Counted from the stretch's first letter, positions 35,212 to 46,325 are shown. The stretch is DNA of 64,000 nt from Mayamaea pseudoterrestris (GCA_027923505.1 BROI01000001.1:1024501-1088500); one strand, 5' to 3'. The notes: generated by a model from the sequence alone, not told the origin. A program made the numbers and translations.

Positions 35212-38185
35212 TTGATCCTTTCAATCAATCGACGATACAAAGAAGCAACCGATAGTCGAAAGGTAGGCAGAGGAAGCGTTTGGGCTGTTTCTACGTTTTC
35301 GTTTCTCACATTTTACGCGATCCTCAGCAACATGGTGCTCGGAACGTACCTTCGCGAGAACGGCAAAATGATTGTCTCGCGGATGATTCCATACTGGCTG
35401 ACCTGCGTATCGGCAGCCTGGATCGTTACATTCTTGTATATCTGGTTAGTAGATGCGGCTTACGCTTGGTATGACACGGTGTTTGGGTCAAAAGTAAGTA
35501 AATGCCGCGGCGCTTTCGCATTGGTGTAACGGACTGTAGAACAACGCCTTTTAACACCACCTTCCCTTGATATATACGCTGCATGTTTCTTGTTATAGGT
35601 AAGAACAGTAGCGGTTCATTGACATCTTGCCTAGTCTCTTCATTCTCATTCTAACGCTGTCGTTCCTCACCTCCCGTTCGAAGATTTTCAAAAACTTTGG
35701 CGACGAAATGATTGTTGGATATGGCTCTATCATGGTCGGCCTCATCGTTCCATTGATGTCTACCGCGTCAATCGCCGCTTTTCTTGTGACCAAGACGCCG
35801 CTTCCTGCATGGAAATTTTCCTGGGCCAACAAATTCTTTACCATGATCCGTCGCTTCAGAGCTGACGACGCAGAATACGGTCGCCACCTGGCTAAAAGGA
35901 ATCAGTTTGCGAAGGGGGAAGCAAACTTTAATCTGATGGCCATTTGGTTTGTTGCCCTTCCCAGTCTCATTGGCGCATTTGGCTATGTGCCATTTACAAT
36001 CGAATACGCGCCCATTTCGGCAGAGGAGCACGGAGTGAGCGAGGAACGCATGAAGTGGGTTCATGCCTCTGCCATTCTCGGATGGGGATCAATCATCGCC
36101 ATGTCAGCTTTTTTAATACCAGGTATGAGAAATGCGAATGCGATTTGATCTATCACATTCCTTACCATCAACTGCATCGTTTTGCTGACTTGCTTCTGCT
36201 AATAATTGCCATCGCTTAACCTTTTGCCAGTGGCCCGACATTCGATTCTATTGACTGCCATGGGGTAAGGATTTGTTGTCATTGCATGCGATTCACACCT
36301 TTACTCCAAACATACGGACTCAATCAATAGATCTGCTTCTTGCACGTTTGTTCCAACAGATGGTCTCCTATTCATGCTTTGCGCATACATATTTGGGCAG
36401 GATATTGCAGCTTTCTCATGGCCATGAGTCATACGGTCACCATGTTTGTGGTCTTTTGGGGCTTTGACAAGATTCCGCTTCGAGACCAATTTATTCCCAA
36501 GGCAGAATGCTGGGCGAAGGATGCCAACTTTACGCTTGCGGAAGGCGAGATGCACCCGCCACCAGAGGCTGATTGCCTTTGGCAGTGGTGGAATCTGACA
36601 GGAGGGTTTGCAGCGCTGTTTTTAGTCATCCTCTGGGCGACAAGCATCAATTGGGTCCGTCGCAAGAACTATCGTGTATTCTACGTCTGTCATGTTGTGT
36701 TTGGAACGCTCTTGATCCTGGCTACTTTCCTTCACTTCGATTTCTGCGCCATTTATATGTAAGTTCATGTTTGAGAGTGCATGATAGTGCAGTCAGGTGA
36801 AAAGGCTAAACCGCTAGACAAACGCATGCCGCAGGCTACCTAGCACGGCCTACTACATTGCAGCGACGGCGCCGTCTTTGATTCAAGCACTTGCTTCTCG
36901 CTTCCGCGGCGGAAACAAAATCGTTAAGGTGGTGGCGCTCCAAGATGCCGGGGGTTGCGTCGAGTTCCATGTCGCCACTGACTCTGAAGCTGGCAAGGTA
37001 ATTAGCACGGAAACCAATCTCTACGTCAAGCTTTGCGTCCCCAAGAATTCCTTGATCTGGCATCCATTTACCGTCTACCAGCATCCAGCCGATCACAACA
37101 TTGTCCGAGTCCTTTTCCGCCCCGTCGGTCCCTTTACCAAGCTTTTGTCCCTTCACTTGACCGCTCCTGAGCGTCCGGTTACCATTTTGGATGGCTTTTA
37201 CCGCGGTTCAGACCGAGTCGCCCATTCGCTCTTGCACGACCATGTCACCATCATTGCAGGCGGAGTCGCCATTACTTCCTTCCTTTCCTTTGTTCCGCGT
37301 CTGCTGGATGCCGTAGCCATGCAATCCAAGGAAATCCGCCTTTTGAACAGCATCACGCTCCACTGGGCTGTTCGCGAAACGGGTCTCGAGAAGTATATAC
37401 TCAAAGAGTTTTTACGTGTCTTCATGGCAAAAGCCAACGTGATCGACGGGCTTGATTTTCAGATCAAGATACATTGCACGGGAAGAAAGGCGACGGCGGT
37501 GGCGACTGAGGGCAAGGACATTGAAAGCTCCGACGATGGTGCCGAGCCGGCTATTGCAGTGGACGAGACGAGCTCTGGTTCTGATAGCGCCGAACTGATC
37601 AAGGAAGACACTCAGGCGGCAGTGGTTCACGACATTGCCAATGACACTGGCTTTGCCATGGAGCTAGCTCGCACCATGCCTGCCCGCTTTACGGAAATGC
37701 AGCGAAATATACCATACGCAGCTGGTTTTGTGGGCTTCATGTGGCTTGGATTCCACTTGACATTTTTCCAATACTCGTGGAATGATGACATCAACTATGC
37801 TGGTCTTACCAAAGTGACTTGGTACACGATACTCTTTGTCGTCCTGTCCGTTGTCTACGGCGCTGTTGTCGAAGGAGGGGAGCTCTTGTACCGCAAGTAC
37901 GTCCCGGCACCGCACGCGGATGACTTTATCGTGGAGCAAGGCATCAAGACTTTGGACGATGAGACGAATGCTGCCGTTCTCTTTGACTCTGCCAAGCTGT
38001 CAAAAACCTTTGGTCGTCCGACTCCCGAGTTGCTCTTGAGTGAGGCTAGTAATTCCGAGGCGCCTGGCATTTTCCTCTGCGGCCCGACCGCGTTGTGCCA
38101 TGATGTGTTCAAGGAGGCGCGCAAGGAGAATTCGTTCTTGGGGCTTACGCGATACTGCATCTACGATGAGCCGTTTGAAATGTAG
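35212..38185 (+). CDS. FRE: Ferric-chelate reductase / NADPH-oxidase-type flavocytochrome (5' end unresolved)
   Basis: Exons about 35212-35493, 35612-36122, 36231-36264 (only 34 bases), 36360-36758 and 36835-38185; introns are 118, 108, 95, 76 bp with consistent phases; 858 or more residues. The first exon has no ATG in the open frame, so the true start or a 5' exon is missing. The membrane part carries the two heme-coordinating His pairs: RIHIWAGYCSFLMAMSH and HVVFGTLLILATFLH. The FAD site is WHPFTVYQHP (near 485), and the NADPH site starts at IIAGGVAITSF (near 550). Two further membrane helices (GFVGFMWLGFHLTFF and TILFVVLSVVYGAVV) are inserted late, before the terminal FLCGPTALC motif. It would reduce Fe(III) outside the cell using cytosolic NADPH. 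Confidence 0.88.
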
Positions 38186-38449
38186 TAGTAGTCACTAATC
38201 TCTAGTGCGCTGAAGTTAATAGTGTTTGGAACATGATCTACCAGAACAGTACAGTGCCGGGAGTTCTTGCCGTCGAATCGTCGTACGAGGTACTGCCTTC
38301 GGGTGAATAGCTCGCCATCGCATCGGTACTCATAGACTTTTCGCAGAGCGAGAAACCACCATGATGATCCATGATCCATTTCCGCCACTGCCTTTAACGC
38401 TACCCAAGCGATTACGCATCAAATGAATTAGCATATCACATCATTTATC

Positions 38450-41400
38450 ATGTCAATTTCTCCTCGTCTATCGCAAATATTGACGCCTCCGCCCATGGCG
38501 ATTAGCAGCAGCAGTCTCGAATCAATCACCGGCTCGGCAGCCATTCGCTCGCTCGCAGCGCAGACAAGCCTGCATCAGTGCGGTTTTGATACTGGTACGA
38601 CTAGCAATCAGGTGAATACGTCAATGACTAGCAATAAAGGTCGATCGGGAACATCGGATGCAGCACTGAGTTCGAGCGCAACAAGCACTACTGGAGCTGC
38701 CCATGCGACGCAGTTTCAAAGCATTCAGCGAATGATGACGCTACATCCAGTCCTTCCTTGGGTCGCGTACGTCTTGGAGTATACAAAGTCACATACGCAA
38801 CAATCATCTTCATCATCATCGAGTCAGCATAAGACGCTCGTCGTGCAGGATTTACAGACGCAGCAAGTTCATTGGAGCTTGACATGGATGGATCTAGCGG
38901 CTTGCTTGTATCAGACGGAAAATACGCCCAGCAAACTAGCGAGTGCTGCCAAGAGCCTTGGAAGCATTTTTGCATTAGAATTCGTCGATGCTTCTACTCT
39001 ATATTGGTCCGGAATGAGTCCGACGGCAAGAACGCGACAATCATCATCAACAGCAGCAGCAGCAGCAGCAAATTCATATTTACCACCTTCAGCCTACTTG
39101 CTTGTTCAAACGTCTCATCGCTGCTTGGTTTTGCAGCTACGCAAGTCGCCCTATAGCGACTGCATCGTTTGGACCAAGGCGGAAGTTTCCTCTCGATTGC
39201 TAGCCCGACAGGCGCTGCTTGTTTCGCACATGGAGCCGCCGTCGCATCATGGTCATGCCAGCACTGATGACGACAAGAGCACTAGCGCCTCTTCCGACAA
39301 GATCTTGCCATCAAGCAACTGGTTACCACTGTCGGATGCACTCTACTTGGTCGGATGTTCCGATGGAAGCATGCAGTGCTGGAACTCGCGTTTGGGACAA
39401 GTCGTCAAAAGCATTCGGGGTTTGGGAAGTAGCTCCAGCGGCGCCGACAAGGATTGGATCACCATGCTGCACGCGGCGAATCCATATCACAAGCGATCTA
39501 GTGCTGCGAGTGCGACAAGTGGGATATTTGGTGCGTCGAGTGGAGAAGTGGAACCGTCGGCTGCTGCAGCATCACAGCGCAGACGCATTTTGGCAGTCAC
39601 AAAGAAGGGACTGGCATATCTCATGGAGATTGAATGGCATGAAGTAAGCATGGCATCTGTGGATTCGTTGGAGGACGACTTTGACGACATGAACATGATG
39701 ATTGAAATCAAGCCTCCACTTGCCCGCTTCGTCGGTGGGGCTGGTACTTTGAGTAGCCGTGACACAGCATTGATGGAGCATCAGCTATTTCACTATGATG
39801 CTCATCGCGACTGGATTCTATGGCTGCAGCCGGTGTCGCCACTTCAACCAACAACGTCCAAAAGCAAGCATGCAACGACGACGACCGCTCCGACGCTGCT
39901 CGTGTGGAACCTCAAGCTACTGGAGAAGGAAATAATGGCCAACGCCGTTGGAGGAGGCAAGTCCATGATGAAACCCGAACCTACGCTGACAATGCAATTT
40001 TCCGCCGCGCCGGAAGACTCAATAATGACCGTACTACCATTGCAGCAACACACGCCATTTAATGAAGATACAGTGGTGTGTGCGGTGGTCTCGACGAATG
40101 GCGATTTTTGGATAAGCGCAGCGTCCGCACGATCGAGAAACACGGCGGCGATTCCAATATTTGCCATGCATTTATCGAATTTACTGCAGAGTGGGGCTGA
40201 CTTGGATCATGCTCCAATTGTTCGTATACATGGATTGGGTAGTCAACCATTAAGTGATAAGTCAATGCTCGCGCTGGCGACAAACCTTGGCATTATCATT
40301 CTCGAAATTCCAGCTGCAACGGGCGATCGCCACATGCATTTGGGAGCCGGTCTTGGCACATTTGGCAAAAGCCTACTGAGTGTACACAGCAACTCGGAGC
40401 TCGTTTACGAATCGCTGGACGTGCTCAAGGCTAATCCATATGGCATTATGGAACCGAAGAACCCTGTCCCTGTGTATGAGCTACGACCGCCGGTGCATTT
40501 ACCGATGGAATATCAAAAGCGATCATTTCGATTAACGCCCTCATTCATTCCAAGCCCATCCGGTTTGTACTTGTGTTTGTTCAATCCGGGCGAGTTCCAG
40601 TATGAAATACTGCATCTGCCGTCGCTCCTGCAACGGGTCGGACAACAGCGTGGGAACGCCACGCCAGGTGGATCCAAGCCACTCGTTGCTTCTGGCACAG
40701 GCATAGCGTCGTTTGCATGGGTTGGCGATGAAGACTGCTTTGCTATACTGCATGCAGAGGAATGGATGAATGAAGCTTCAATGCTTATATCAGCGGCGTC
40801 AGCAATTAACGCGGGCGAAGGAACGCCCGCAGCATCTTCATCGCTGCTGGCAGGTGTCACATCAACAACCAAGATGGTTGGAGGGGCCGCGGCACTTGTC
40901 GGCGGGGCGACTCTCAACCTTACGAAGGCAGCCAAAAGTACAACCATGGCAGCTGCAACGGGTGCGTCGAAGGCAGCAACCATGGCAACCACCACCGCAA
41001 CAAAAACGGCAGTATCGGGCTTCAAAAAAGGCGCTAAGCTTGCGACATTTGGTGTATTTTCCAAAAAGAAAAAGAAAGGTGGTGATGATGACGAGGGAAT
41101 GAGTACAATGACGGATGACATGGAGGAAACGAGTGCGAATCTAGAAATGCTACAAGTTGGCGGAGCACCGCTGCCGATTGACACTGCTGGGTCGGAAATG
41201 CGCATCGCTTTGAAGCGACGCTATGTGGAGTTGAAATTGCTGATATTAGTCGAAAATTCGGGAGACCCTGCTATTGGCAATGTTCCAGCGGCGACTACCT
41301 CATCTATTGGCAATCTAACGCTCCGGGGCGGTGGGCAGAATCTTCCTGTCGCATTGTTTGGTGGACCGGTTCTTTGCGTTGCGAGTCAGACGGATGGGAA

Positions 41401-42475
41401 TGACGCTGGTTATGCACACTTTTATACCCTTAAAAATGATGAAACGGAGAAAGATGCGTCACTCTACATTTCGACGGGCCCAGCTTTGCCCTTTCCAGAC
41501 CTTTGTGTTTGGGACGACGAGGGCGTTTTATGCGCGATTGTGATGTGCAATCGGGTTTCCATCTACATGTCGCAGAGTCCTGAATTTGTTCTACTTGGGT
41601 CGGTTGGCATAAACACCAGCTCAACAATTCAAAATGCCAAATTCATACATGGTGTTTTATATTGCTGCAGTTGGCATTCGGTTTCCTGTGTAATCCTGGG
41701 CGATTTGGACGGTCAGGTGTGCGATGTGGACTGCTACATGCTAACTGCTTCGTCTATCCAAGGCATTCCAGACATTCGTTTTTTGGATGGAGACTACCAT
41801 TCTCTTTCGCCTTCATGCCGTCCTTTACCTCTTGTGCAACCAGCTGTCCTTGGTTATCAGAATGGATCTTTGCTGATTTCGACGGCTCGTGGCGTTTTTG
41901 CACTACCACTTGATCATCCTATCTTGCGCATCGGTCTGCTGCTCGCATCAAATCAGGTGGAACGAGCGACAAAATGGCTCGATGCCATTCCAGACCACGA
42001 CCACGAACCTTTGGCAACATTTCTGGAGCGTCGTGGTCAAGTTGAATTGGCGTTAAAGCATTTGAACGGTTTAAGTCTAGAGACTATCATTGACATGAGC
42101 ATGCGCCACGGTTTCATTGATCGCCTTTGCGAAGTGGTAGAGGAGTTTGGTGTCAAAGGTATCTGCGCTGTGGATTTGGGGCGCGGCTACAGCACGAATG
42201 GCATGTTTGGCCCTGAGCGTGAAAGTCAGAGTTTGCTTGTCTGCGCCGCTGCCTATCTCCTCGGTCATGGAAAGGTCGAAATTGTACGTCGACTGACCAG
42301 CGAGCTACTTCGCACTGATAACGGCAGAGAGGACGCACTATTGCTGGCGACATTGCTGTTACATGTCAATGAACCCGATGCTACAAGACTCATGGGACGT
42401 GCCGTCGAAGGCAATCTCAGCTCCGACTGGGTCATGGGCGCGTTTGTCCGTTATCATGTGCTCAAACAGCCATAG
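38450..42475 (+). CDS. WD40/beta-propeller protein resembling TSET/TPLATE subunit TWD40-2 (TTRAY)
   Basis: One open frame of 1341 residues. Ser/Thr-rich residues 1-90 precede a propeller region. TLHPVLPWVAYVLEY (97-111) matches the ALHPTHPW opening of TWD40-type propellers, and TLYWSGM and VGCSDGSMQCWNS are WD-like blades. Near 605 LALATNLGIIILEI matches the TGTNVGIIVSE segment of the plant protein. Near 1137 NGSLLISTARGVFALPLDHP followed by ILRIGLLLASNQVERATKWLD resembles the plant DGVLWLIDRY...LNHPGIR.R.LAAYGDAV segment, leading into an alpha-solenoid. A basic/acidic linker (FSKKKKKGGDDDE) lies near 869. TSET is an ancient membrane-trafficking adaptor-like complex needed for plant endocytosis. 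The assignment rests on pattern memory and needs a profile search. Confidence 0.65.
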   Translation: MSISPRLSQILTPPPMAISSSSLESITGSAAIRSLAAQTSLHQCGFDTGTTSNQVNTSMTSNKGRSGTSDAALSSSATSTTGAAHATQFQSIQRMMTLHPVLPWVAYVLEYTKSHTQQSSSSSSSQHKTLVVQDLQTQQVHWSLTWMDLAACLYQTENTPSKLASAAKSLGSIFALEFVDASTLYWSGMSPTARTRQSSSTAAAAAANSYLPPSAYLLVQTSHRCLVLQLRKSPYSDCIVWTKAEVSSRLLARQALLVSHMEPPSHHGHASTDDDKSTSASSDKILPSSNWLPLSDALYLVGCSDGSMQCWNSRLGQVVKSIRGLGSSSSGADKDWITMLHAANPYHKRSSAASATSGIFGASSGEVEPSAAAASQRRRILAVTKKGLAYLMEIEWHEVSMASVDSLEDDFDDMNMMIEIKPPLARFVGGAGTLSSRDTALMEHQLFHYDAHRDWILWLQPVSPLQPTTSKSKHATTTTAPTLLVWNLKLLEKEIMANAVGGGKSMMKPEPTLTMQFSAAPEDSIMTVLPLQQHTPFNEDTVVCAVVSTNGDFWISAASARSRNTAAIPIFAMHLSNLLQSGADLDHAPIVRIHGLGSQPLSDKSMLALATNLGIIILEIPAATGDRHMHLGAGLGTFGKSLLSVHSNSELVYESLDVLKANPYGIMEPKNPVPVYELRPPVHLPMEYQKRSFRLTPSFIPSPSGLYLCLFNPGEFQYEILHLPSLLQRVGQQRGNATPGGSKPLVASGTGIASFAWVGDEDCFAILHAEEWMNEASMLISAASAINAGEGTPAASSSLLAGVTSTTKMVGGAAALVGGATLNLTKAAKSTTMAAATGASKAATMATTTATKTAVSGFKKGAKLATFGVFSKKKKKGGDDDEGMSTMTDDMEETSANLEMLQVGGAPLPIDTAGSEMRIALKRRYVELKLLILVENSGDPAIGNVPAATTSSIGNLTLRGGGQNLPVALFGGPVLCVASQTDGNDAGYAHFYTLKNDETEKDASLYISTGPALPFPDLCVWDDEGVLCAIVMCNRVSIYMSQSPEFVLLGSVGINTSSTIQNAKFIHGVLYCCSWHSVSCVILGDLDGQVCDVDCYMLTASSIQGIPDIRFLDGDYHSLSPSCRPLPLVQPAVLGYQNGSLLISTARGVFALPLDHPILRIGLLLASNQVERATKWLDAIPDHDHEPLATFLERRGQVELALKHLNGLSLETIIDMSMRHGFIDRLCEVVEEFGVKGICAVDLGRGYSTNGMFGPERESQSLLVCAAAYLLGHGKVEIVRRLTSELLRTDNGREDALLLATLLLHVNEPDATRLMGRAVEGNLSSDWVMGAFVRYHVLKQP

Positions 42476-42498
42476 CTACCGGTACTCTACATACTTAC

Positions 42499-42603
42499 GA
42501 ACCCGACGCTAGAAAACTCATGGGACGTGCCGTCAAAGGCAATCACAGCTCCGACTGGGCCATGGGCGCGTTTGTCCGTGATCATGTGCTCAAACAGCAT
42601 TAG
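42499..42603 (+). repeat. Tandem duplicate of the 3' end of the TWD40-like gene
   Basis: This 105-base stretch repeats 42371-42475, the last 35 codons of the upstream gene including its stop, at a constant offset of 128 bases. I count nine substitutions and no gaps. The copy still reads as an open frame ending in TAG in the same relative place, but it lies after the true stop and lacks a start. It is a pseudo-3' end from local duplication. Confidence 0.9.
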
Positions 42604-43493
42604 TTATAACTCATCAACTCTCTAACGTTGCATGTATGGCGTTGTGCAATACAACCTGTTCAAAGCAGCATGACTTTAAATTGTATGGAAATGGAGCCGC
42701 TACTTAAATTGTCTGAAATTATCGTAACGATTCATGCGTACTTTTACCAAGAGGTAGAGAAGTTAAACGGCAGCAAGTGGATGAACGGTCGACTGTCGCC
42801 CAGTAGGTTATAGTCGTGCTTTTAATATTACCTATAGCTTGCGAATGCGTCTGTTCAGTGTTTTCTCTCGTACATACCCGTCGGTTGTATTGCATTTGTT
42901 GCTGAGTCGCGACGTTATGGCTGAACAAACATGGATACCATATGGCACAGCAAAGCTCAAGTAGCCAGCCCAGATATGCAGCCGTCAAGGATGAACCGGA
43001 GACCATCTGAAAAATAAGCGGCAATAGGTACCGTGATGACGGGTGACATGTAAGATTTGAGCAAAGGCAATCAGCATGTCGAATGTTGATCGCTCGTGGA
43101 TGGGCGAGGGATGCAATACCGATAGGTGTTGCAGCGCAATCGCCTCCTGAGATACATTGCTGGCAGCGAGAACAGGCTCCTATTAATAGTTTGATGAATC
43201 ATGGCAAGTATAAGAAATTTGTGACGCTGCTGTAACAGGTATCGCAGCCATCATGAACGATGACAATCTTCTAGTCGCACGCGAATGCAAAATGATCGAT
43301 GCGTGTGACGCTGCGTCATTCTGACGTCATTGTGACGTTTTGAAGATACCCACACCCTTCATGCATCACATCTACGGCGTGAATTGAGATTGCGCATAGT
43401 AATCCCGCCGACTACCTCGGCTAAGCCAGCGAAAGGTTAGCATAAATCGTTATGATCCTTCTAGTATTTTATCACGCAATCAGTTATCTATAA
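42604..43493. other. Intergenic region, no gene seen
   Basis: About 890 bp between two converging genes. Only short chance frames are present. It contains the 3' UTRs; 43270-43340 has repeated TGACG motifs (GTGACGCTGC, CTGACGTCAT, TGTGACGTTT), which include CRE-like half sites. Confidence 0.45.
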
Positions 43494-45283
43494 TTAACTC
43501 TTGTGCTCCGTCTCTTCGTCTCGCTCCATGGCATTCCACTTGAATCCAATGGATTCTAAAAGTCGCATTCGTTCAAGCGTCATGTGAGTAGGCTGGTTAT
43601 CTTGATACTGCTTGAATTGTGACCTTTGAGTACTGACCTGTGTTAAATGTGTGAGAGTCCTTCTGAGATAGCAGTAGAATAATGAACGTTTCGTTAACAT
43701 TTTGCGTACTTACCCATCTTCCCAGTGCAGGATTCTCTGCAAACTTGGTAGGAACTTCAGAAAGGACGCGGAATCGGTGATTAAGTTAGAGTGAGTTTGA
43801 TTTGGACGTGTAGATGCAACGACAAGATGTACAATGCCTACTTACCTCTGCAGTGCCCATTCTGTTGTGCATATTCCTGCAACTGAGCAAACCGAGTGTC
43901 CCACGAAGGTTGCCCTTTGCGTTTCGCCCACGAGAAGCCAATGTCGTTCAGCGCTTGCTGCTTGGCGGCGGTCATGCTTGACTTCAGCCCTTCTTGTTTA
44001 AATTTTGCTTCCATACGTTGTTTGTTGACCCATATACCCAGTGCAGGATTCAAAGAATACTTCTGTGGCACGGCACAATCGCCCCATAACTCCTTGTAGG
44101 CAATCAGGTCCGACAGCCGTTGGTACCACACAATTAGTGCCGCCTTTGCTCGAGGAGTTTTGGCATCTTCGAGTTCTTTGGACGAAGGCAGGCGCTGCGT
44201 TACGCGGGTAACGTTATCTTCATTCGGCTTTGACGGCGGTTTGGCGAGCTGCTTCTTCTTCAAGGCAGCAGCTCGTTGTCTGGCAGCTCCTCGCCTCGCA
44301 TTCAAAGGCGTCGGAAGTGTTCCCAGCGGAGGCTCGCGCGAGTCGCTCTGCCTTATGTCTTCTGCAAACATCGGAGGAACGTGTTCAAAAACCTCATTCC
44401 CACCTAATCGATACTCAATAGGATAACGCGGTGGCGGGGGCGGGTACATGCCATACGACCCAACTGGGGAGGAGTATTCCGGACGAAAATGTGAAATTGC
44501 GTATCCCGGAGTCGGCATTGCGTCTTGCATTGCATACTGCGATAAAGGCAAACGTTCCGCCTTGGGCAATGCATCATATTCATCATACGTATGAAGCTTG
44601 TTCTCGCTATCTTCATTGGCTTGGATGACCGAGAATGTGCTTTCCGTTGCCCCAACAAAAGAGCCAGTGGCGCTAGAGTCTCGCTTATGGTTCCGTTCGT
44701 TGGGCTGAGCGGCAGGTTTTTGGTATTGCTCATCGGCATCATCTCGCGCGGCATGAGAATCAATATTGTGGCTCTCTTGTTCCTCGTGGGTCGCATCTGC
44801 GGTGGCGACGGGATCGTTGTCGAGATCGCAAAAGGGCGAGTTGTCAAATGCACTGTAAGTTCCGACATCATGACATGGTCCTCCAAGATGTTGATGAGGA
44901 GAATGAAGATATTGTTCGGCGCCCACAGAAGCTGGCTCGGGCGAATGAGTAACGAGACTGCCATCATCACGGTACATGTGATAGAGCTGTGGCGCGTATC
45001 CCATTGCTCGTTCCTGCGCCTCAAGCATACCGCCCACCCACGCCTCCCGGTTCATGGCAACTACAACGTTCTTGTCAACTGCAGGCGGATGTGCCGTGGT
45101 CGTATCCATTGATAATGTCACGTCCTGAAGTTGTGTCTCGAATCTACACGGGTGAACACTCCTCCAATGGAGAAACATTCGTCGGAGGAAGCCATTGACA
45201 TCTTTTTCGGCCACGAGAGCGACAAGGTCGTCCATACTTTCGCGTTCTTGAGTGAGGCATCGGCTTTCCTTCATAAGTATCAA
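43494..45283 (-). CDS. Helicase-associated (HA) domain protein without helicase core
   Basis: Three exons, 43846-45283, 43714-43754 (41 bases) and 43494-43637; introns are 91 and 76 bp in matching phases; 540 residues. The first two thirds are disordered: acidic His/Asp-rich, Pro/Tyr-rich (YPPPPPRYP), then a basic stretch (RRGAARQRAAALKKKQLAK). The C-terminal 160 residues carry two helicase-associated repeats. Repeat 1 has WYQRLSDLIAYKELWGDCAV, then NPALGIWVNKQR and ALNDIGFSW. Repeat 2 has WDTRFAQLQEYAQQNGHCRV, NPALGRWVSTQR and LLESIGFKW, and is completed only when the micro-exon is spliced in. HA domains are greatly expanded in diatoms and probably bind nucleic acid; no ATPase is present. 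Confidence 0.83.
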
Positions 45284-45713
45284 GCGAGTTCTTTGAATGT
45301 AGGAGTGTGCCTATGCCTCTTTGTTTGGGCTTGGAGAATGCTCCGAGACTGTTTCTAGCGACCGCCATTATCATGTGATAAAAATTTCGCGATGGATTGT
45401 GTATGGGACAGACGCGTTGCTTCCCTCAAAAGCTGCAGCTGGCCCTCCCAGATTATGCTTTACTGATGGTTCTCAACTGACTTGAGAGAGGTGCAGCATT
45501 GGAATGTATTCGGTGTTTGCCGCGTCACTGTGTCACTTGAAGCGGTTGCGTGGGGGCCGCGGTGCCCCACTGCAGATCGCTGCATAAGTGATGATATAAG
45601 GCGAATACATCAAATGAGATCCAATTGATACAAATATATTTAGTATTTAGTTGCTTTCCATGTTTACACACCGAAAACCTTGTTGCCGCACGGAAGTCGA
45701 TCCGTTTTAGATT
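45284..45713. other. Intergenic region
   Basis: About 430 bp between two minus-strand genes. It should hold the promoter of the HA-domain gene and the 3' UTR of the acidic hypothetical. A GC-rich patch (GGGGGCCGCGGTGCCCC, 45552-45568) is the only notable sequence. Confidence 0.4.
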
Positions 45714-46325
45714 TCACAGCTTGCCTTCGTTCTCGTCCTTGAGCGCCGCTTGAACCGCATTCCATGCAATAGAATTGCAGTGCAAAGTAGACGAAATATT
45801 AACCGACGAGCAATCATCAATGATGAAATGAATTCCACGCGGCTCGTCGTCCTCGTCGTCGCTCCATTCCATGTCGACGTCATTCTCATCCTCGTCGTCC
45901 GCGTGCTGGTCGAAAATACTTTCAAGACTAAGTGTTTGCAGTCGCTCATTGTTTCGAAACGAGCGCACTCTATCGCGGTGATATGGATCGTTATTCCATG
46001 CCTGCTGGCTTGGAGAATAGTAATAGTCAATCACTTCTTTGTACGAGTTGTTCTTGTCCACGAGCAGCAACGACGATGACAAGTCCGCCATGACAGAAAC
46101 GGGTGATTGTGGTGAACTTGCAGCTTCAGCCCTTATTATTTCGACGCCCTCTTGATCAGCTTCAGCCTCATAGTTATTTTCTTGCTTGAAGGAAGTCATG
46201 TCGGAATAGTGAGTAGCAGAGGATGATGCTAGACAGCCGATTAATTGTGAGCGCTCAAGGAAGGAGCAAGTCATGTTGCTATATGGTGTCTTCGGTTGAT
46301 GATGTCGATCATGAAGGTTCACCAA
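45714..46325 (-). CDS. Hypothetical acidic protein
   Basis: A single frame of 203 codons. The C-terminal half contains a strongly acidic block (DQHADDEDENDVDMEWSDDE), then PRGIHFIIDDCSS and an Ala-rich helix-like end (NSIAWNAVQAALKDE). The middle has YKEVIDYYYSPSQQAWNNDP. There is no signal peptide and no known domain. Composition is better than chance frames nearby, and no competing frame exists on the other strand. In-frame Mets at codons 18 and 43 are alternative starts. Function unknown. Confidence 0.5.
   Translation of the reverse strand: MVNLHDRHHQPKTPYSNMTCSFLERSQLIGCLASSSATHYSDMTSFKQENNYEAEADQEGVEIIRAEAASSPQSPVSVMADLSSSLLLVDKNNSYKEVIDYYYSPSQQAWNNDPYHRDRVRSFRNNERLQTLSLESIFDQHADDEDENDVDMEWSDDEDDEPRGIHFIIDDCSSVNISSTLHCNSIAWNAVQAALKDENEGKL

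Noticed and set aside
44404-45024. A 206-codon minus-strand frame overlapping the HA-domain gene
   Set aside because: Same strand, shifted frame, inside a first exon with clear domain continuity; shadow only.
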